The notes beneath the pieces were generated by a model. That model did no database searches. It was not told the origin of the DNA and was given only the letters and a program-made list of their open reading frames with translations. 64,000 nt of DNA. Origin: Paenibacillus_D sp047238105 (GTDB taxonomy: Bacteria; Bacillota; Bacilli; Paenibacillales; Paenibacillaceae). The stretch's first letter is position 1, and every line of letters begins with the position of its first letter. The stretch lies in assembly GCF_047238105.1 (NCBI RefSeq), contig NZ_JBDFMD010000001.1, forward strand, positions 1-64,000. The letters are read 5' to 3'. Positions 1 through 8,187 of this stretch are shown one piece after another. The position numbers and the translations under genes are program-made.

Positions 1-1
1 T

Positions 2-618
2 GTTGCTTACCAACATATACGAACTCGTAAATTTCGAGAAGAGTATATACGTGCAGGTACAGGTGTAGAATTATATGAGCCAATTACATTTGGCCTTAAT
101 TCCCAAATAGAGCACTTAGGTGTGTTAGTACATAACCATTATTATGTAGAACAACTGAAAAAGCGCTTGCTTGAAGAATACTATTGGGTAATAGGGATAA
201 ATGATACAGATGAAAAGTTTTATACTTCAGACCATCCGGTGGCTCAAAGAGAGAGCATGGATAGTCTAGCTGAGAAAAATAACTCATTACGTATATGGGA
301 TCTTAGTGATGAGGTCTCGTTTCCTCTTACTCCAGAGATTGTATTGATGTTTTTTAAAAGAAACAAGGTGAGAAACAACACCGAGATAAACGCCTATTAA
401 AAAATAAAAGAATTCGAATTTCTAATTTAGAGAGTGTACACAGTTTGAATATTATGCAAATAGAAAGATCGTATCGTCAAGTTTATTCGATTGATGGAAA
501 TTACGATTTTGTAAAGAAAGTAGAAGCAGAAAGGCGCGCAAAACTAATCGAGATGGGACGCGATCCTGCTAAACTTCTTTTGCCGGAATGGTTAACTGAT
601 GATCAATCGAAACGCTAG
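2..618 (+). pseudogene. DUF4238 family protein, 3' part, frameshifted
   Basis: The reading frame is open from the left edge to a stop at 398-400. The protein then clearly continues in the -1 frame to a TAG at 616-618. The first frame carries the F-T-SDHPV motif that also occurs as F-I-CSDHPV in the intact DUF4238 gene at 14812-15774. The second frame supplies the family-like tail (around NLESVHSLNIMQ, then YDFVKK). The break lies after an A run near 356-360, so loss of one A would explain it. The start lies outside the window. DUF4238 function is unknown. The gene may be dead or the base may be a sequencing error. Confidence 0.7.
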
Positions 619-685
619 CCTGTAATAGCAACCAAGAATCCTATCCGGGGATCTCGATTCGTCATTGGTCTATATTTTTCTTTTA

Positions 686-718
686 AACCCCACGCCTAGT
701 ATGGGGTTTAGTTTTAGC
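686..718 (+). terminator. rho-independent terminator after DUF4238 remnant
   Basis: An 8-bp perfect stem AAACCCCA / TGGGGTTT with a 9-nt loop is followed by AGTTTTAG. It lies 68 bp after the stop of the left-edge gene and before the ars regulator. Confidence 0.65.
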
Positions 719-783
719 AAACAAGCTCTTGTCACAACTGATCTAATCCTGAATTAAGAATATAAGGTTATTAGATTTTCCGG

Positions 784-815
784 ACACATTATATTATAAT
801 TAAATAATTATGTGT
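784..815. promoter_or_regulatory. candidate ArsR operator/promoter of first arsR
   Basis: The arms ACACAT (784-789) and ATGTGT (810-815) form an inverted repeat around an AT-rich core. The core holds a TATAAT (795-800) with a weak upstream TTAGAT (771-776), 18-bp spacing. It lies just before the Shine-Dalgarno of the regulator, as expected for autorepression by ArsR. Binding is inferred, not shown. Confidence 0.45.
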
Positions 816-833
816 TACATGGAGGTGATCCGG

Positions 834-1160
834 ATGGATTCATTGGATACCATGGCTGAGACATTCAAACTCCTTGGCGATAAATCAAGATTAACCATTC
901 TGGGCTTATTGAAGGAAAGAGAGCTTTGCGTCTGCAATCTTGTCGATATTATGCAAATGTCACAGCCTAGCATAAGCCAGCATTTGAGGAAAATGAAGGC
1001 TGGCGGACTTGTAAACGAATATCGGAGAGGCAAATGGGTGTATTACTCCTTAAGCCTTGAAGATAAACCTTACGTGAAGGACGTACTTGAAAGCATTCCT
1101 TCGCAAGCCGAAAAGCTGGAGTGGCTGGATCAACAACTCGCTACAACTGTATGCGACTAA
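834..1160 (+). CDS. arsR: ArsR/SmtB-family arsenic-responsive repressor (copy 1)
   Basis: A 108-aa winged-helix repressor. The metalloid-binding motif ELCVC sits at the start of the third helix, followed by the recognition helix region QPSISQHLRKMK and the wing RRGKWVYYSL. These match As(III)/Sb(III)-sensing ArsR proteins, in which the CxC pair releases DNA on metalloid binding. An upstream in-frame ATG at 810 exists, but GGAGGTGA at 821-828 places the real start at 834. The gene ends one base from the convergent response-regulator gene, with no terminator between them. It is the first of two ArsR copies and probably controls itself through the dyad at 784-815. No transport gene follows it directly. 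Confidence 0.88.
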   Translation: MDSLDTMAETFKLLGDKSRLTILGLLKERELCVCNLVDIMQMSQPSISQHLRKMKAGGLVNEYRRGKWVYYSLSLEDKPYVKDVLESIPSQAEKLEWLDQQLATTVCD

Positions 1161-1161
1161 T

Positions 1162-1887
1162 TTAATTGCTCCTGTGTCTTATTTGACACCACGGCCCAGA
1201 GCACAAATAGCGATAGCCGCCGCGAAACGATTCAATACGAATGGCTTCCTGAAAGCGAGCTAGGCGACGCCTTAACGAGTTTATATGAATCTCTAAGGTT
1301 CTGTTCCCGTCCATAAAATTACTTCCCCAAACACTATGTAGTAAATGCTCCTTGGATAAGATGATTCCCGGTTGCTTCGCGAGGTTTATGAACAGTTCGT
1401 ATTCGATCGGTGGCAGGGGGGCAGTGACCCCTTTGATTTCAATCGCAGGCAACTGGGGATGAATAACTACCCCACTGGTTAATCCACCTTTAGATGACCA
1501 ATTAGGTTTCTTAGCATAAGCGGATCTTGTGTTGAGGTTCGAGATCTTTCCGAGCAACTCCGTCACGCTAAAAGGCTTCGCTAAATAATCATTTGCTCCC
1601 GCAATAAGCCCCTCGATTACCTCCGGTTCCCGGTCATACATGGAAAGGATTAAAACAGGGACCATCAAGCTTCGATAACGAAGAGACCTTAGCATATCAA
1701 GACCCATTCTCCCTCCGCCAATCGTTATATCCAAAATGATAAGATCATACTTGTTTTCAATCACCTTTTGAAAGGAGTCCTCAACCGTTTTAGCAACCTC
1801 AACATCATAATGGCCTTCACGTTCTAACCCTTGTTGAACGAAGGAGGAGAAGTACAAATCACCTTCAACCAAGAGCACCTTTAGCAT
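1162..1887 (-). CDS. OmpR/PhoB-type response regulator, orphan
   Basis: A 241-aa protein with an N-terminal receiver (about 1-115; phospho-acceptor Asp53 in LIILDIT, Ser82, Lys104 in AKPF) and a C-terminal winged-helix DNA-binding domain (about 140-230). The acidic pocket reads E8-G9-D10 instead of the usual adjacent pair, which may weaken Mg2+ binding. No histidine kinase lies nearby. It sits on the minus strand between two arsR genes and shares the 1888-2106 intergenic region divergently with arsR copy 2, so ArsR could also repress it. Its partner kinase and targets are unknown. Confidence 0.82.
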   Translation of the reverse strand: MLKVLLVEGDLYFSSFVQQGLEREGHYDVEVAKTVEDSFQKVIENKYDLIILDITIGGGRMGLDMLRSLRYRSLMVPVLILSMYDREPEVIEGLIAGANDYLAKPFSVTELLGKISNLNTRSAYAKKPNWSSKGGLTSGVVIHPQLPAIEIKGVTAPLPPIEYELFINLAKQPGIILSKEHLLHSVWGSNFMDGNRTLEIHINSLRRRLARFQEAIRIESFRGGYRYLCSGPWCQIRHRSN

Positions 1888-2033
1888 GATGTTTCAGACC
1901 GCCTTTCTAGAAAATCTTTATATCAATATATAAACATGTTATTATATGAATGACAAGTTAATTATCTTTTAAGCCTTTTCTTCATGACTCCATGCCGTTT
2001 AAAAATCGTATATCTCTGATTTATATATAAACC

Positions 2034-2061
2034 TTTACTTATATAATTATATGAGTATAAT
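2034..2061 (+). promoter_or_regulatory. arsRBC operon promoter with palindromic operator
   Basis: TTTACT (2034-2039) and TATAAT (2056-2061) are spaced by 16 bp. The spacer contains the perfect palindrome ATATAATTATAT (2041-2052). A repressor bound there would cover the RNA polymerase site. Assignment to ArsR is by position. Confidence 0.55.
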
Positions 2062-2106
2062 AAAGGTGAAATCAGAAGCGATAAAGGGGATAGGAGGGGA
2101 GTAACC

Positions 2107-2418
2107 ATGCTTAGTTATGCTGCTGTGGCTGAAGAACTGAAGCTGCTATCTGACAAAACGCGATTAATGATACTAGCGCTACTCAAAGAAAAAGAAATGT
2201 GCGTTTGTGACATTGCAGCTGCACTAGAGTCCACACAACCTAATATTAGCCAGCATTTACGTAAGTTAAAAACCGGCAATCTGGTCCGCGAAAAACGGCG
2301 AGGCCAGTGGATTTACTATGCCATAAACCGTGATAACAAACCTTATATATCCGACATTTTAAATGACGTCCCATCGATGAAACACCAAGCCATGCAATTT
2401 CAGTCAGAAAGCTGTTAG
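2107..2418 (+). CDS. arsR: ArsR/SmtB-family arsenic-responsive repressor (copy 2)
   Basis: A 103-aa ArsR repressor with metalloid motif EMCVC, recognition helix region QPNISQHLRKLK and wing RRGQWIYYAI. It is clearly related to copy 1 at 834 but far from identical, so the pair is not a recent duplication. AGGAGGGG precedes the ATG by 6 bases. It is the first gene of arsR-arsB-arsC-trxB-arsI-phosphatase, all on the plus strand with short gaps, and presumably represses that operon through the palindrome at 2041-2052 until As(III) or Sb(III) binds. Confidence 0.9.
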   Translation: MLSYAAVAEELKLLSDKTRLMILALLKEKEMCVCDIAAALESTQPNISQHLRKLKTGNLVREKRRGQWIYYAINRDNKPYISDILNDVPSMKHQAMQFQSESC

Positions 2419-2434
2419 CTGTTAAGGAGGAATT

Positions 2435-3727
2435 ATGTTAATCATAGCGTCGGTATTATTTGTTGTGACGTTAATTTTCGTCATCTGGCAGCCGAAAGGA
2501 TTGAACATCGGCTGGTCTGCTGCAGGCGGTGCCGTGCTTGCACTGCTCTTTGGTGTCGTTAGTTTCAGTGATGTCCAGGATGTGACATTGATTGTGTGGA
2601 ATGCGACACTGGCCTTTGTAGCCATCATTCTCATCTCACTCATTCTCGACGAAATTGGTTTTTTTGAATGGTCTGCCCTACATATGGCCAGGCTAGCCCG
2701 AGGCAATGGCACCTTAATGTTTGTTTATGTCGTTCTGCTTGGCGCATTGGTTGCTGCTTTCTTTGCGAACGACGGTGCAGCTCTTATCCTAACGCCGATC
2801 GTATTATCGATGGTAAGGGCGCTGAAGTTCGATGAGCGGATGATCTTACCATTTATTATGGCCAGCGGTTTTATCGCTGACACGGCATCATTGCCGCTCA
2901 TCGTCAGTAACCTGGTCAATATTGTCTCTGCCGACTATTTTGGCATCGGTTTTGTACAGTATGCCACGCGCATGTTTGTACCGAATCTTTTCTCTATAGC
3001 GGCTAGTATTATCGTCTTGTATCTTTTCTTCCGAAAAAGCATTCCGAAAAACTATGATGTGAAGCATTTACGAGCCCCTCGGGAAGCGATTAAAGATCAC
3101 CAACTCTTTCGCTTATCCTGGATCATTTTGGCTGTGTTATTGGTTGCCTATCTCGTCAGTGAATTTATTCATGTCCCCGTCTCGATCGTTGCCATGGTCG
3201 TCGCGATACTTTTTATTATCGCAGCTCGTGGGAGCAAAGCGGTGGCCACAACAAAGATCATCAAAGACGCGCCATGGTCTGTCGTTGTTTTCTCCATCGG
3301 TATGTACGTCGTTGTTTATGGTTTGCGCAATGTAGGTCTCACCGATCAGTTAGGTCAGATCATTGAACAAGTCGCCGACCAAGGCTTGTATGTGACTACG
3401 ATCGGCATGGGCTTTATTGCCGCCGTGCTCTCTTCCTTCATGAACAACATGCCGACCGTGATGATCAATGCGCTTGCCATCCAAGGGACAGGAACAGAGG
3501 GAATCATTCGGGAAGCCTTGATTTACGCCAATGTCATTGGCTCGGATCTTGGACCTAAAATCACCCCTATCGGTTCATTAGCTACCTTGTTATGGCTGCA
3601 TGTGCTCTCGCGTAAAGGTGTGAAAATAACATGGGGATATTACTTTAGAGTTGGCATCATCTTAACCGTGCCAACATTGTTCATTACTTTGACCGCCTTG
3701 TCGTTATGGCTTTGGATCATCAACTAA
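2435..3727 (+). CDS. arsB: ArsB arsenite/antimonite efflux permease
   Basis: A 430-aa, highly hydrophobic integral membrane protein with about 11-12 predicted helices. Its length and sequence (for example AAFFANDGAALILTPIV and FMNNMPTVMINA) match ArsB of the ArsB/NhaD superfamily as on staphylococcal plasmid pI258. It exports As(OH)3 and Sb(OH)3 across the cytoplasmic membrane, driven by the proton gradient or by ATP when joined by ArsA. The gene starts 16 bp after arsR behind AAGGAGG. An arsA lies in the second cluster but is damaged, so ArsB may work alone here. Confidence 0.93.
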   Translation: MLIIASVLFVVTLIFVIWQPKGLNIGWSAAGGAVLALLFGVVSFSDVQDVTLIVWNATLAFVAIILISLILDEIGFFEWSALHMARLARGNGTLMFVYVVLLGALVAAFFANDGAALILTPIVLSMVRALKFDERMILPFIMASGFIADTASLPLIVSNLVNIVSADYFGIGFVQYATRMFVPNLFSIAASIIVLYLFFRKSIPKNYDVKHLRAPREAIKDHQLFRLSWIILAVLLVAYLVSEFIHVPVSIVAMVVAILFIIAARGSKAVATTKIIKDAPWSVVVFSIGMYVVVYGLRNVGLTDQLGQIIEQVADQGLYVTTIGMGFIAAVLSSFMNNMPTVMINALAIQGTGTEGIIREALIYANVIGSDLGPKITPIGSLATLLWLHVLSRKGVKITWGYYFRVGIILTVPTLFITLTALSLWLWIIN

Positions 3728-3752
3728 ATTCGATTCAAGAGGAGACGTTCAC

Positions 3753-4172
3753 ATGAATAAAAAAATTATTTACTTCCTTTGTACCGGTAACTCGTGCCGC
3801 AGTCAGATGGCAGAAGGTTTTGGACATCAACACCTCGGCGAAGAATATGACGTTTATAGCGCAGGTATCGAAGCACATGGATTAAACCCCAAGGCGGTTA
3901 AAGCCATGGCAGAGAAGGGCATCGATATAAGCCAACAAACCTCGGATGTGATTGATCCAGAGATTTTGAATAAAGCAGACGTCGTCATTACGCTTTGTGG
4001 CGATGCAAACGATAAATGTCCGATGACGCCTCCGCATGTGACACGATATCATTGGGGATTCGATGACCCCGCTAAAGCAACCGGCGCGGACGAGGAGAAA
4101 TGGGCAGTGTTTCAACGAGTTCGAGACCAGATTGAGGCACGTATCCAGCGATTTGCTGCTGAAGGAGACTAA
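3753..4172 (+). CDS. arsC: ArsC arsenate reductase, thioredoxin-coupled
   Basis: A 139-aa protein with the low-molecular-weight phosphatase-like fold. Cys10 in the P-loop CTGNSCR is the arsenate nucleophile; Cys82 and Cys89 (TLCGDANDKC) form the disulfide cascade of the pI258 ArsC class. It reduces As(V) to As(III), the ArsB substrate, and is recycled by thioredoxin. The thioredoxin reductase gene directly downstream fits that need. A Shine-Dalgarno AGAGGAG precedes the ATG. Confidence 0.95.
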   Translation: MNKKIIYFLCTGNSCRSQMAEGFGHQHLGEEYDVYSAGIEAHGLNPKAVKAMAEKGIDISQQTSDVIDPEILNKADVVITLCGDANDKCPMTPPHVTRYHWGFDDPAKATGADEEKWAVFQRVRDQIEARIQRFAAEGD

Positions 4173-4189
4173 AGTAGGGAGGGGTCGCG

Positions 4190-5137
4190 ATGCATAAAAC
4201 AGTAATAATTGGTACGGGACCGGCCGGTTTGACGGCTGCCATTTATTTGGCCCGTGCCAATCTTGAGCCCATCGTGATTGAGGGGCCTGAACCAGGCGGA
4301 CAATTGACCCTTACGACCGAGGTCGAGAATTTCCCGGGGTTTCCTGAGGGAATCATGGGGCCAGAACTTATGAATAATATGCGGAAACAAGCGGAACGAT
4401 TCGGTGCTGAGTTTCATCGGGGATGGGTGACCAGCGTTGACTTTACGAATCGACCGTTTACCCTCTCGGTAGACGGCATGGGTGATTTGCAAACAGAATC
4501 GTTAATCATCTCCACCGGTGCTTCAGCAAAACTCCTTGGCATTCCGGGAGAGAAAGAAAATATTGGCCGCGGCGTTAGCACATGCGCAACCTGCGACGGT
4601 TTCTTCTTTAGAGGGAAAGAGATTGTTGTCATTGGCGGTGGTGACTCTGCCATGGAGGAAGCCAACTTTCTAACAAAGTTTGCCGCTAAGGTAACCGTCG
4701 TCCACCGTCGAAATGAGATGCGCGCTTCAAAGATTATGCAAGATCGCGCACGAGCCAACCCTAAAATTGAGTGGGCATTAAACACCATCCCAGTCGAAGT
4801 GCTCGCTGGCGAACACGGCGTGGTTGGTTTAAAAGGACAGGATGCCACTACCGGTGAAGAGAAAGTCATTCAAACGGACGGCATATTCGTTGCGATTGGC
4901 CATACCCCGAACACAGGCTTCCTGGGTGATGAGCTACAGACAGATGAAACAGGATACATCCTCGTTAAGCCAGGGACGACAGAAACGAATATAGCCGGTG
5001 TATTTGCTTGTGGCGACGTCCAGGATCATACGTATCGCCAAGCGATCACCGCAGCCGGATCGGGCTGTATGGCTGCGCTGGATGTCGAGAAATTTCTGGA
5101 GGGCAATCGTGTACATGACTGGAGTATAACACTCTAA
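4190..5137 (+). CDS. trxB: thioredoxin reductase (ars operon copy)
   Basis: A 315-aa flavoprotein with an N-terminal FAD-binding GTGPAG motif (residues 8-13), redox-active CATC (Cys132, Cys135), an NADPH-binding GGGDSA motif and a C-terminal GDVQD motif. The size is standard for bacterial TrxB. It passes electrons from NADPH to thioredoxin, which regenerates ArsC. It lies 17 bp after arsC in the operon and is probably a dedicated copy besides the housekeeping enzyme. No thioredoxin gene is present here, so it must use a chromosomal thioredoxin. Confidence 0.92.
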   Translation: MHKTVIIGTGPAGLTAAIYLARANLEPIVIEGPEPGGQLTLTTEVENFPGFPEGIMGPELMNNMRKQAERFGAEFHRGWVTSVDFTNRPFTLSVDGMGDLQTESLIISTGASAKLLGIPGEKENIGRGVSTCATCDGFFFRGKEIVVIGGGDSAMEEANFLTKFAAKVTVVHRRNEMRASKIMQDRARANPKIEWALNTIPVEVLAGEHGVVGLKGQDATTGEEKVIQTDGIFVAIGHTPNTGFLGDELQTDETGYILVKPGTTETNIAGVFACGDVQDHTYRQAITAAGSGCMAALDVEKFLEGNRVHDWSITL

Positions 5138-5157
5138 ACAAGGGAGGAAACACGGTT

Positions 5158-5625
5158 ATGATTCAACGCATGCATGTGGCTGTGAATTGTACGGATCTGG
5201 AAAAGTCGCTAACCTTCTATCGAAACTTCTTTGGGGTAGAACCTGTAAAGATCAAAGATAACTATGCCAAATTTGAATTGGATGAACCAGCTTTACATTT
5301 CTCTTTGAATGTCCGACCGTTTGAGAAAAATGGTGTATTAAACCACCTGGGTTTCCAAGTGAATACTACCGAAGATGTTCTCGCGATGGGAGAACGTCTC
5401 CGGCAATCGGAACTATTGACTATTGATGAGATGAACACAACGTGTTGTTATGCTGTTCAAGACAAAGTGTGGGTCTATGATCCTGATGGAAACGCGTGGG
5501 AGATCTTTTACACCAAAGAGGATTCTGAGTTTGAGTCTGCAGGGGATCCTCGGGACCTGTCCCTTTGTTGCGCTCCCCCTGCGGCCCCTGTATCGGTTGA
5601 ATTCACATCATTTCAGAAGAAGTAA
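5158..5625 (+). CDS. arsI: ArsI/CadI-type C-As lyase (vicinal oxygen chelate family)
   Basis: A 155-aa glyoxalase-fold dioxygenase. Predicted Fe(II) ligands His6, His63 and Glu115 and the As-binding pair Cys96-Cys97 (in NTTCCYA) fall at the positions described for ArsI. ArsI cleaves the carbon-arsenic bond of trivalent organoarsenicals such as MAs(III), releasing As(III). The C-terminal tail has a further cysteine pair (LCC), as often seen in the family. It lies 20 bp after trxB behind AAGGGAGG. CadI-like cadmium-induced proteins are close relatives, but the ars context favours ArsI. Confidence 0.88.
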   Translation: MIQRMHVAVNCTDLEKSLTFYRNFFGVEPVKIKDNYAKFELDEPALHFSLNVRPFEKNGVLNHLGFQVNTTEDVLAMGERLRQSELLTIDEMNTTCCYAVQDKVWVYDPDGNAWEIFYTKEDSEFESAGDPRDLSLCCAPPAAPVSVEFTSFQKK

Positions 5626-5638
5626 AGGAGTATTTACG

Positions 5639-6073
5639 ATGAAGACGTATCATGCACTAATAGAGGATCGGATTTTCATGGGTGGCGCGGCCGACGTTAA
5701 AGATATGGTTTTGGATGAAAAGTGTGAAGTTATTGTCGATCTTCGTGAAGAAGCAACCGAATGCGCCTACCCGGAAACGGATGCGACATGGATCAAGGTT
5801 GGAATTGGAGACAACTCGGAAACACCGCAAGAAGACTTGTTTCAAGAGGCCATTAATCAGGTTGTGACGGCTTATCGGGAAGGCCAGAAGGTCGCATTTC
5901 ATTGTGGGGGTGGAAAGGGCCGAACAGGTGCCGTCTCAATAGGCGCACTAATTGCGTTAGGGAAAGCCTCGTCCATTGAAGAAGCTGAACGTATCGCTAA
6001 AGAGATTCGGCCTATCATTCAGATTCGCGAACCTCAACGGGAAGCATTAAAAAAGTTGTTTGAATCTCACTAG
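5639..6073 (+). CDS. dual-specificity/tyrosine phosphatase-like protein in ars operon
   Basis: A 144-aa protein with the cysteine phosphatase signature HCGGGKGRTG (His88, Cys89, Arg95), typical of small dual-specificity phosphatases. The start at 5639 has an AAAGGAG Shine-Dalgarno; the frame is open upstream inside arsI, but those codons overlap the arsI end. It is the last gene before the terminator at 6090, so it belongs to the operon. Its substrate is unknown. The P-loop could bind arsenate or phosphate as an oxyanion, but a role in arsenic resistance is only inferred from position. Confidence 0.8.
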   Translation: MKTYHALIEDRIFMGGAADVKDMVLDEKCEVIVDLREEATECAYPETDATWIKVGIGDNSETPQEDLFQEAINQVVTAYREGQKVAFHCGGGKGRTGAVSIGALIALGKASSIEEAERIAKEIRPIIQIREPQREALKKLFESH

Positions 6074-6089
6074 GGCTGAAGGGTGTGAG

Positions 6090-6120
6090 GGCTGTCGTCA
6101 TTAGACGCAGCCTTTTCTTT
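6090..6120 (+). terminator. terminator of the ars operon
   Basis: A stem GGCTG-T-CGTC / GACG-CAGCC with an ATTA loop and one bulged T is followed by TTTTCTTT, 17 bp after the phosphatase stop. Confidence 0.8.
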
Positions 6121-6244
6121 ATCCGGGGAGTCTTAGATTTGATTAGACTAACGGGAAAATTAGTTCAATGAAAATAGCAATGTTGTGATAGTATTAGGAT
6201 AAGATGGAAATAGGATCGACAACAGTAAGCAGGGGGAGAGTAAT

Positions 6245-7456
6245 ATTAGTAATATAGAAACTTTCTTAAGAATACAAAGTTCCACTTTTTTTGATAAAAT
6301 TGCTTCTGAAAATGCTTTATTATATCAAAGTTTCTATGAAAATATCGCTAATGAAAAACTGAAACATATTTTTTCAATTGCACATTACGAATTAAATAGC
6401 TTATTTAAGTTTATGAACGATAAGAACAATTCAGGATACGGTGGACATTATAATGCCGACCCAAGCAGATCACTCTACGAAATAATTGAGCGTTTAAGAA
6501 TGCTTCAGGCAAACCTTAAAAGTGAATATCCTTTCGAAATACACCACTATTATATGAGGATAATGGAGAGGTGTAGGTTGTTTCTGTCGCGATCTGGAGG
6601 TTCTTCGATCCCCGAAGATTTTTCAGAAATTGAAATAATAGAGTCTGAACCAATTTTTATTCTCACCACTTCTATAAGCATCACGACTCCAATAAATCAA
6701 AATGTTAAATTGGAACAAGTCGGGAACGGTTCATACGCTAAAGTTTTCAAATACGATGACTTTTATTACAATTGTAGTTTTGCTGTGAAAAGAGCTTTAA
6801 AGAACTTACGTCCTGACGAGCTTGAAAGGTTTAAGGAAGAGTTTAATGATTTAAAAAACCTAGATTCCCCATTTATTATTAAAGCATACCGCTATGACGA
6901 TGAAGAAAATGAATATGTTATGGAGCTAGCAGATGATACCTTAGAGGATTTCATCCTGAAAAGGCACAATAACAATTTAAATCTAGAAACAAGAAGATAT
7001 TTAGTAATACAACTATTAAGAGCTTTTGAATATATACATTCAAAGGGTTTGCTTCACAGGGACATAAGTTATACAAATATATTAGTTAAAAACTATGATG
7101 ACGGTCAAACCTTATTAAAGGTCTCTGACTTCGGCCTAGTAAAACGACCTGACAGTACACTAACTAGAAAAGGTACCGAAATAAAAGGGTCTCTAAATGA
7201 CATTACTGATTTAACAGCCATTGGATTTGAAAATTACGAAATTAGGCATGAGACATACGCGCTTGGACAAGTGATTTACTTTATTGTTACTGGACGATCA
7301 ACTAATTATCACCGTGAAAAAAATGAAGCATTGAAAGCATTTATTCTAAAGGCTATATCGCCGGATAAGGAAAAAAGGTTCTTAACTATTGAGGAAATGA
7401 GAGTAGAAGTATTATCAACTGTCTTCCCATCTCTTAAAAAAGCACAAATATCTTAG
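6245..7456 (+). CDS. Ser/Thr protein kinase, probable ATT start
   Basis: A eukaryotic-type protein kinase. Counting from the first ATG (6413): glycine loop GNGSYAKV (104-111), Lys126 in AVK, HRD at 215-217 with DISYTN, and DFG at 239-241. There is no transmembrane or PASTA region. The ATG at 6413 has no Shine-Dalgarno. The frame stays open for 56 codons upstream in protein-like sequence, and an ATT at 6245 follows GGGGGAG (6232-6238) at 6-base spacing. No ATG, GTG or TTG lies between. I therefore place the start at ATT; otherwise the start codon has mutated. The 404-residue product would have a helical N-terminal region of about 150 aa. It is AT-rich, single, and of unknown target. Confidence 0.75.
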   Translation: MSNIETFLRIQSSTFFDKIASENALLYQSFYENIANEKLKHIFSIAHYELNSLFKFMNDKNNSGYGGHYNADPSRSLYEIIERLRMLQANLKSEYPFEIHHYYMRIMERCRLFLSRSGGSSIPEDFSEIEIIESEPIFILTTSISITTPINQNVKLEQVGNGSYAKVFKYDDFYYNCSFAVKRALKNLRPDELERFKEEFNDLKNLDSPFIIKAYRYDDEENEYVMELADDTLEDFILKRHNNNLNLETRRYLVIQLLRAFEYIHSKGLLHRDISYTNILVKNYDDGQTLLKVSDFGLVKRPDSTLTRKGTEIKGSLNDITDLTAIGFENYEIRHETYALGQVIYFIVTGRSTNYHREKNEALKAFILKAISPDKEKRFLTIEEMRVEVLSTVFPSLKKAQIS

Positions 7457-7517
7457 GGATTAACATTGCCAAATCTAAAATGTTATTTATTTAACTAACT
7501 GAGAAAGATAGTTGGAG

Positions 7518-7574
7518 GAATCAACTTCGGACAAAGACTTTATTTATCCAGGTTTGTCCGAAGCTGATTCTTTT
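7518..7574 (+). terminator. strong terminator after kinase gene
   Basis: Arms GAATCA-A-CTTCGGACAAA and TTTGTCCGAAG-C-TGATTC pair over 18 positions with one mismatch, followed by TTTT at 7571. Confidence 0.85.
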
Positions 7575-7670
7575 AATGGATCATTAAGATGAGAATTCTT
7601 CAATTCGGTTTAGATCAAACACTACAGTTTAACACCTTAAGTTCACGAATAATTGATTCAATAGAACGAT

Positions 7671-7701
7671 ACTTGCAAATTACAACTATTTGCGATATAA
7701 C
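7671..7701 (+). promoter_or_regulatory. marR promoter with MarR box O1
   Basis: TTGCAA (7673-7678) and TATAAC (7696-7701) are separated by exactly 17 bp. The region contains the inverted repeat TTGCAAAT (7673-7680) / ATTTGCGA (7688-7695). The 20-bp box 7671-7690 recurs with one mismatch at 8188-8207. Confidence 0.65.
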
Positions 7702-7721
7702 TATACGTGAGGTGATTCACG

Positions 7722-8171
7722 ATGGAAAACGTTCGGGAGCTCATTCAAATTATGACCCGTCGGTTCGGCTTTTTAAATAAAAACTGCTGTTCTGCTGGTG
7801 GGTTCGACATCTCACTAATTCAGAGCCATATTCTTTATGAAATTGACCGTCAGCATCAACCATCCATTCAACATGTCGCCGAAACATTAGGGACGGATAT
7901 TACGACGTTCAGCCGCCAAATTCAGTCGTTGATAAAGATGAATTTGATTAAGAAAACCCCAAACGTCACAGATCGAAGAATCTATATCCTGTCCTTAACA
8001 ACCGAAGGCAAATTTGTTGCAGCTGCGATCGATGAGCAAATGAAAACCTATTTAAACGATATCTTCTCCCATATGAATGAAGTTGAAAGGGAGACCGTCA
8101 TTCGTTCCATTCAGTTACTCAACGAAGCGATGGGGAAATCCCGTTTGTGTTGTATGCCCTCACAAGGGTAG
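7722..8171 (+). CDS. MarR-family regulator with two vicinal cysteine pairs
   Basis: A 149-aa winged-helix regulator. The central HTH region (TDITTFSRQIQSLIK) and wing (NVTDRRIYIL) match MarR. Unusually, it has Cys22-Cys23 near the N-terminus (NKNCCSAG) and Cys143-Cys144 at the C-terminus (SRLCCMP), so it could bind As(III) or Sb(III) directly. It opens the second arsenic cluster (regulator, flavin monooxygenase, arsD, arsA). GAGGTGAT precedes the ATG. Repeated boxes before it and before the monooxygenase suggest autoregulation and control of the cluster. Metalloid sensing is inferred. Confidence 0.82.
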   Translation: MENVRELIQIMTRRFGFLNKNCCSAGGFDISLIQSHILYEIDRQHQPSIQHVAETLGTDITTFSRQIQSLIKMNLIKKTPNVTDRRIYILSLTTEGKFVAAAIDEQMKTYLNDIFSHMNEVERETVIRSIQLLNEAMGKSRLCCMPSQG

Positions 8172-8187
8172 ACCGCACGCCTTTAAT

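Noticed and set aside
350..361. Programmed -1 frameshift in the DUF4238 gene
   Set aside because: The T/A run is not a proper slippery heptamer in this frame: a -1 slip after the TTT codons meets TAA at once. A one-base indel is simpler.
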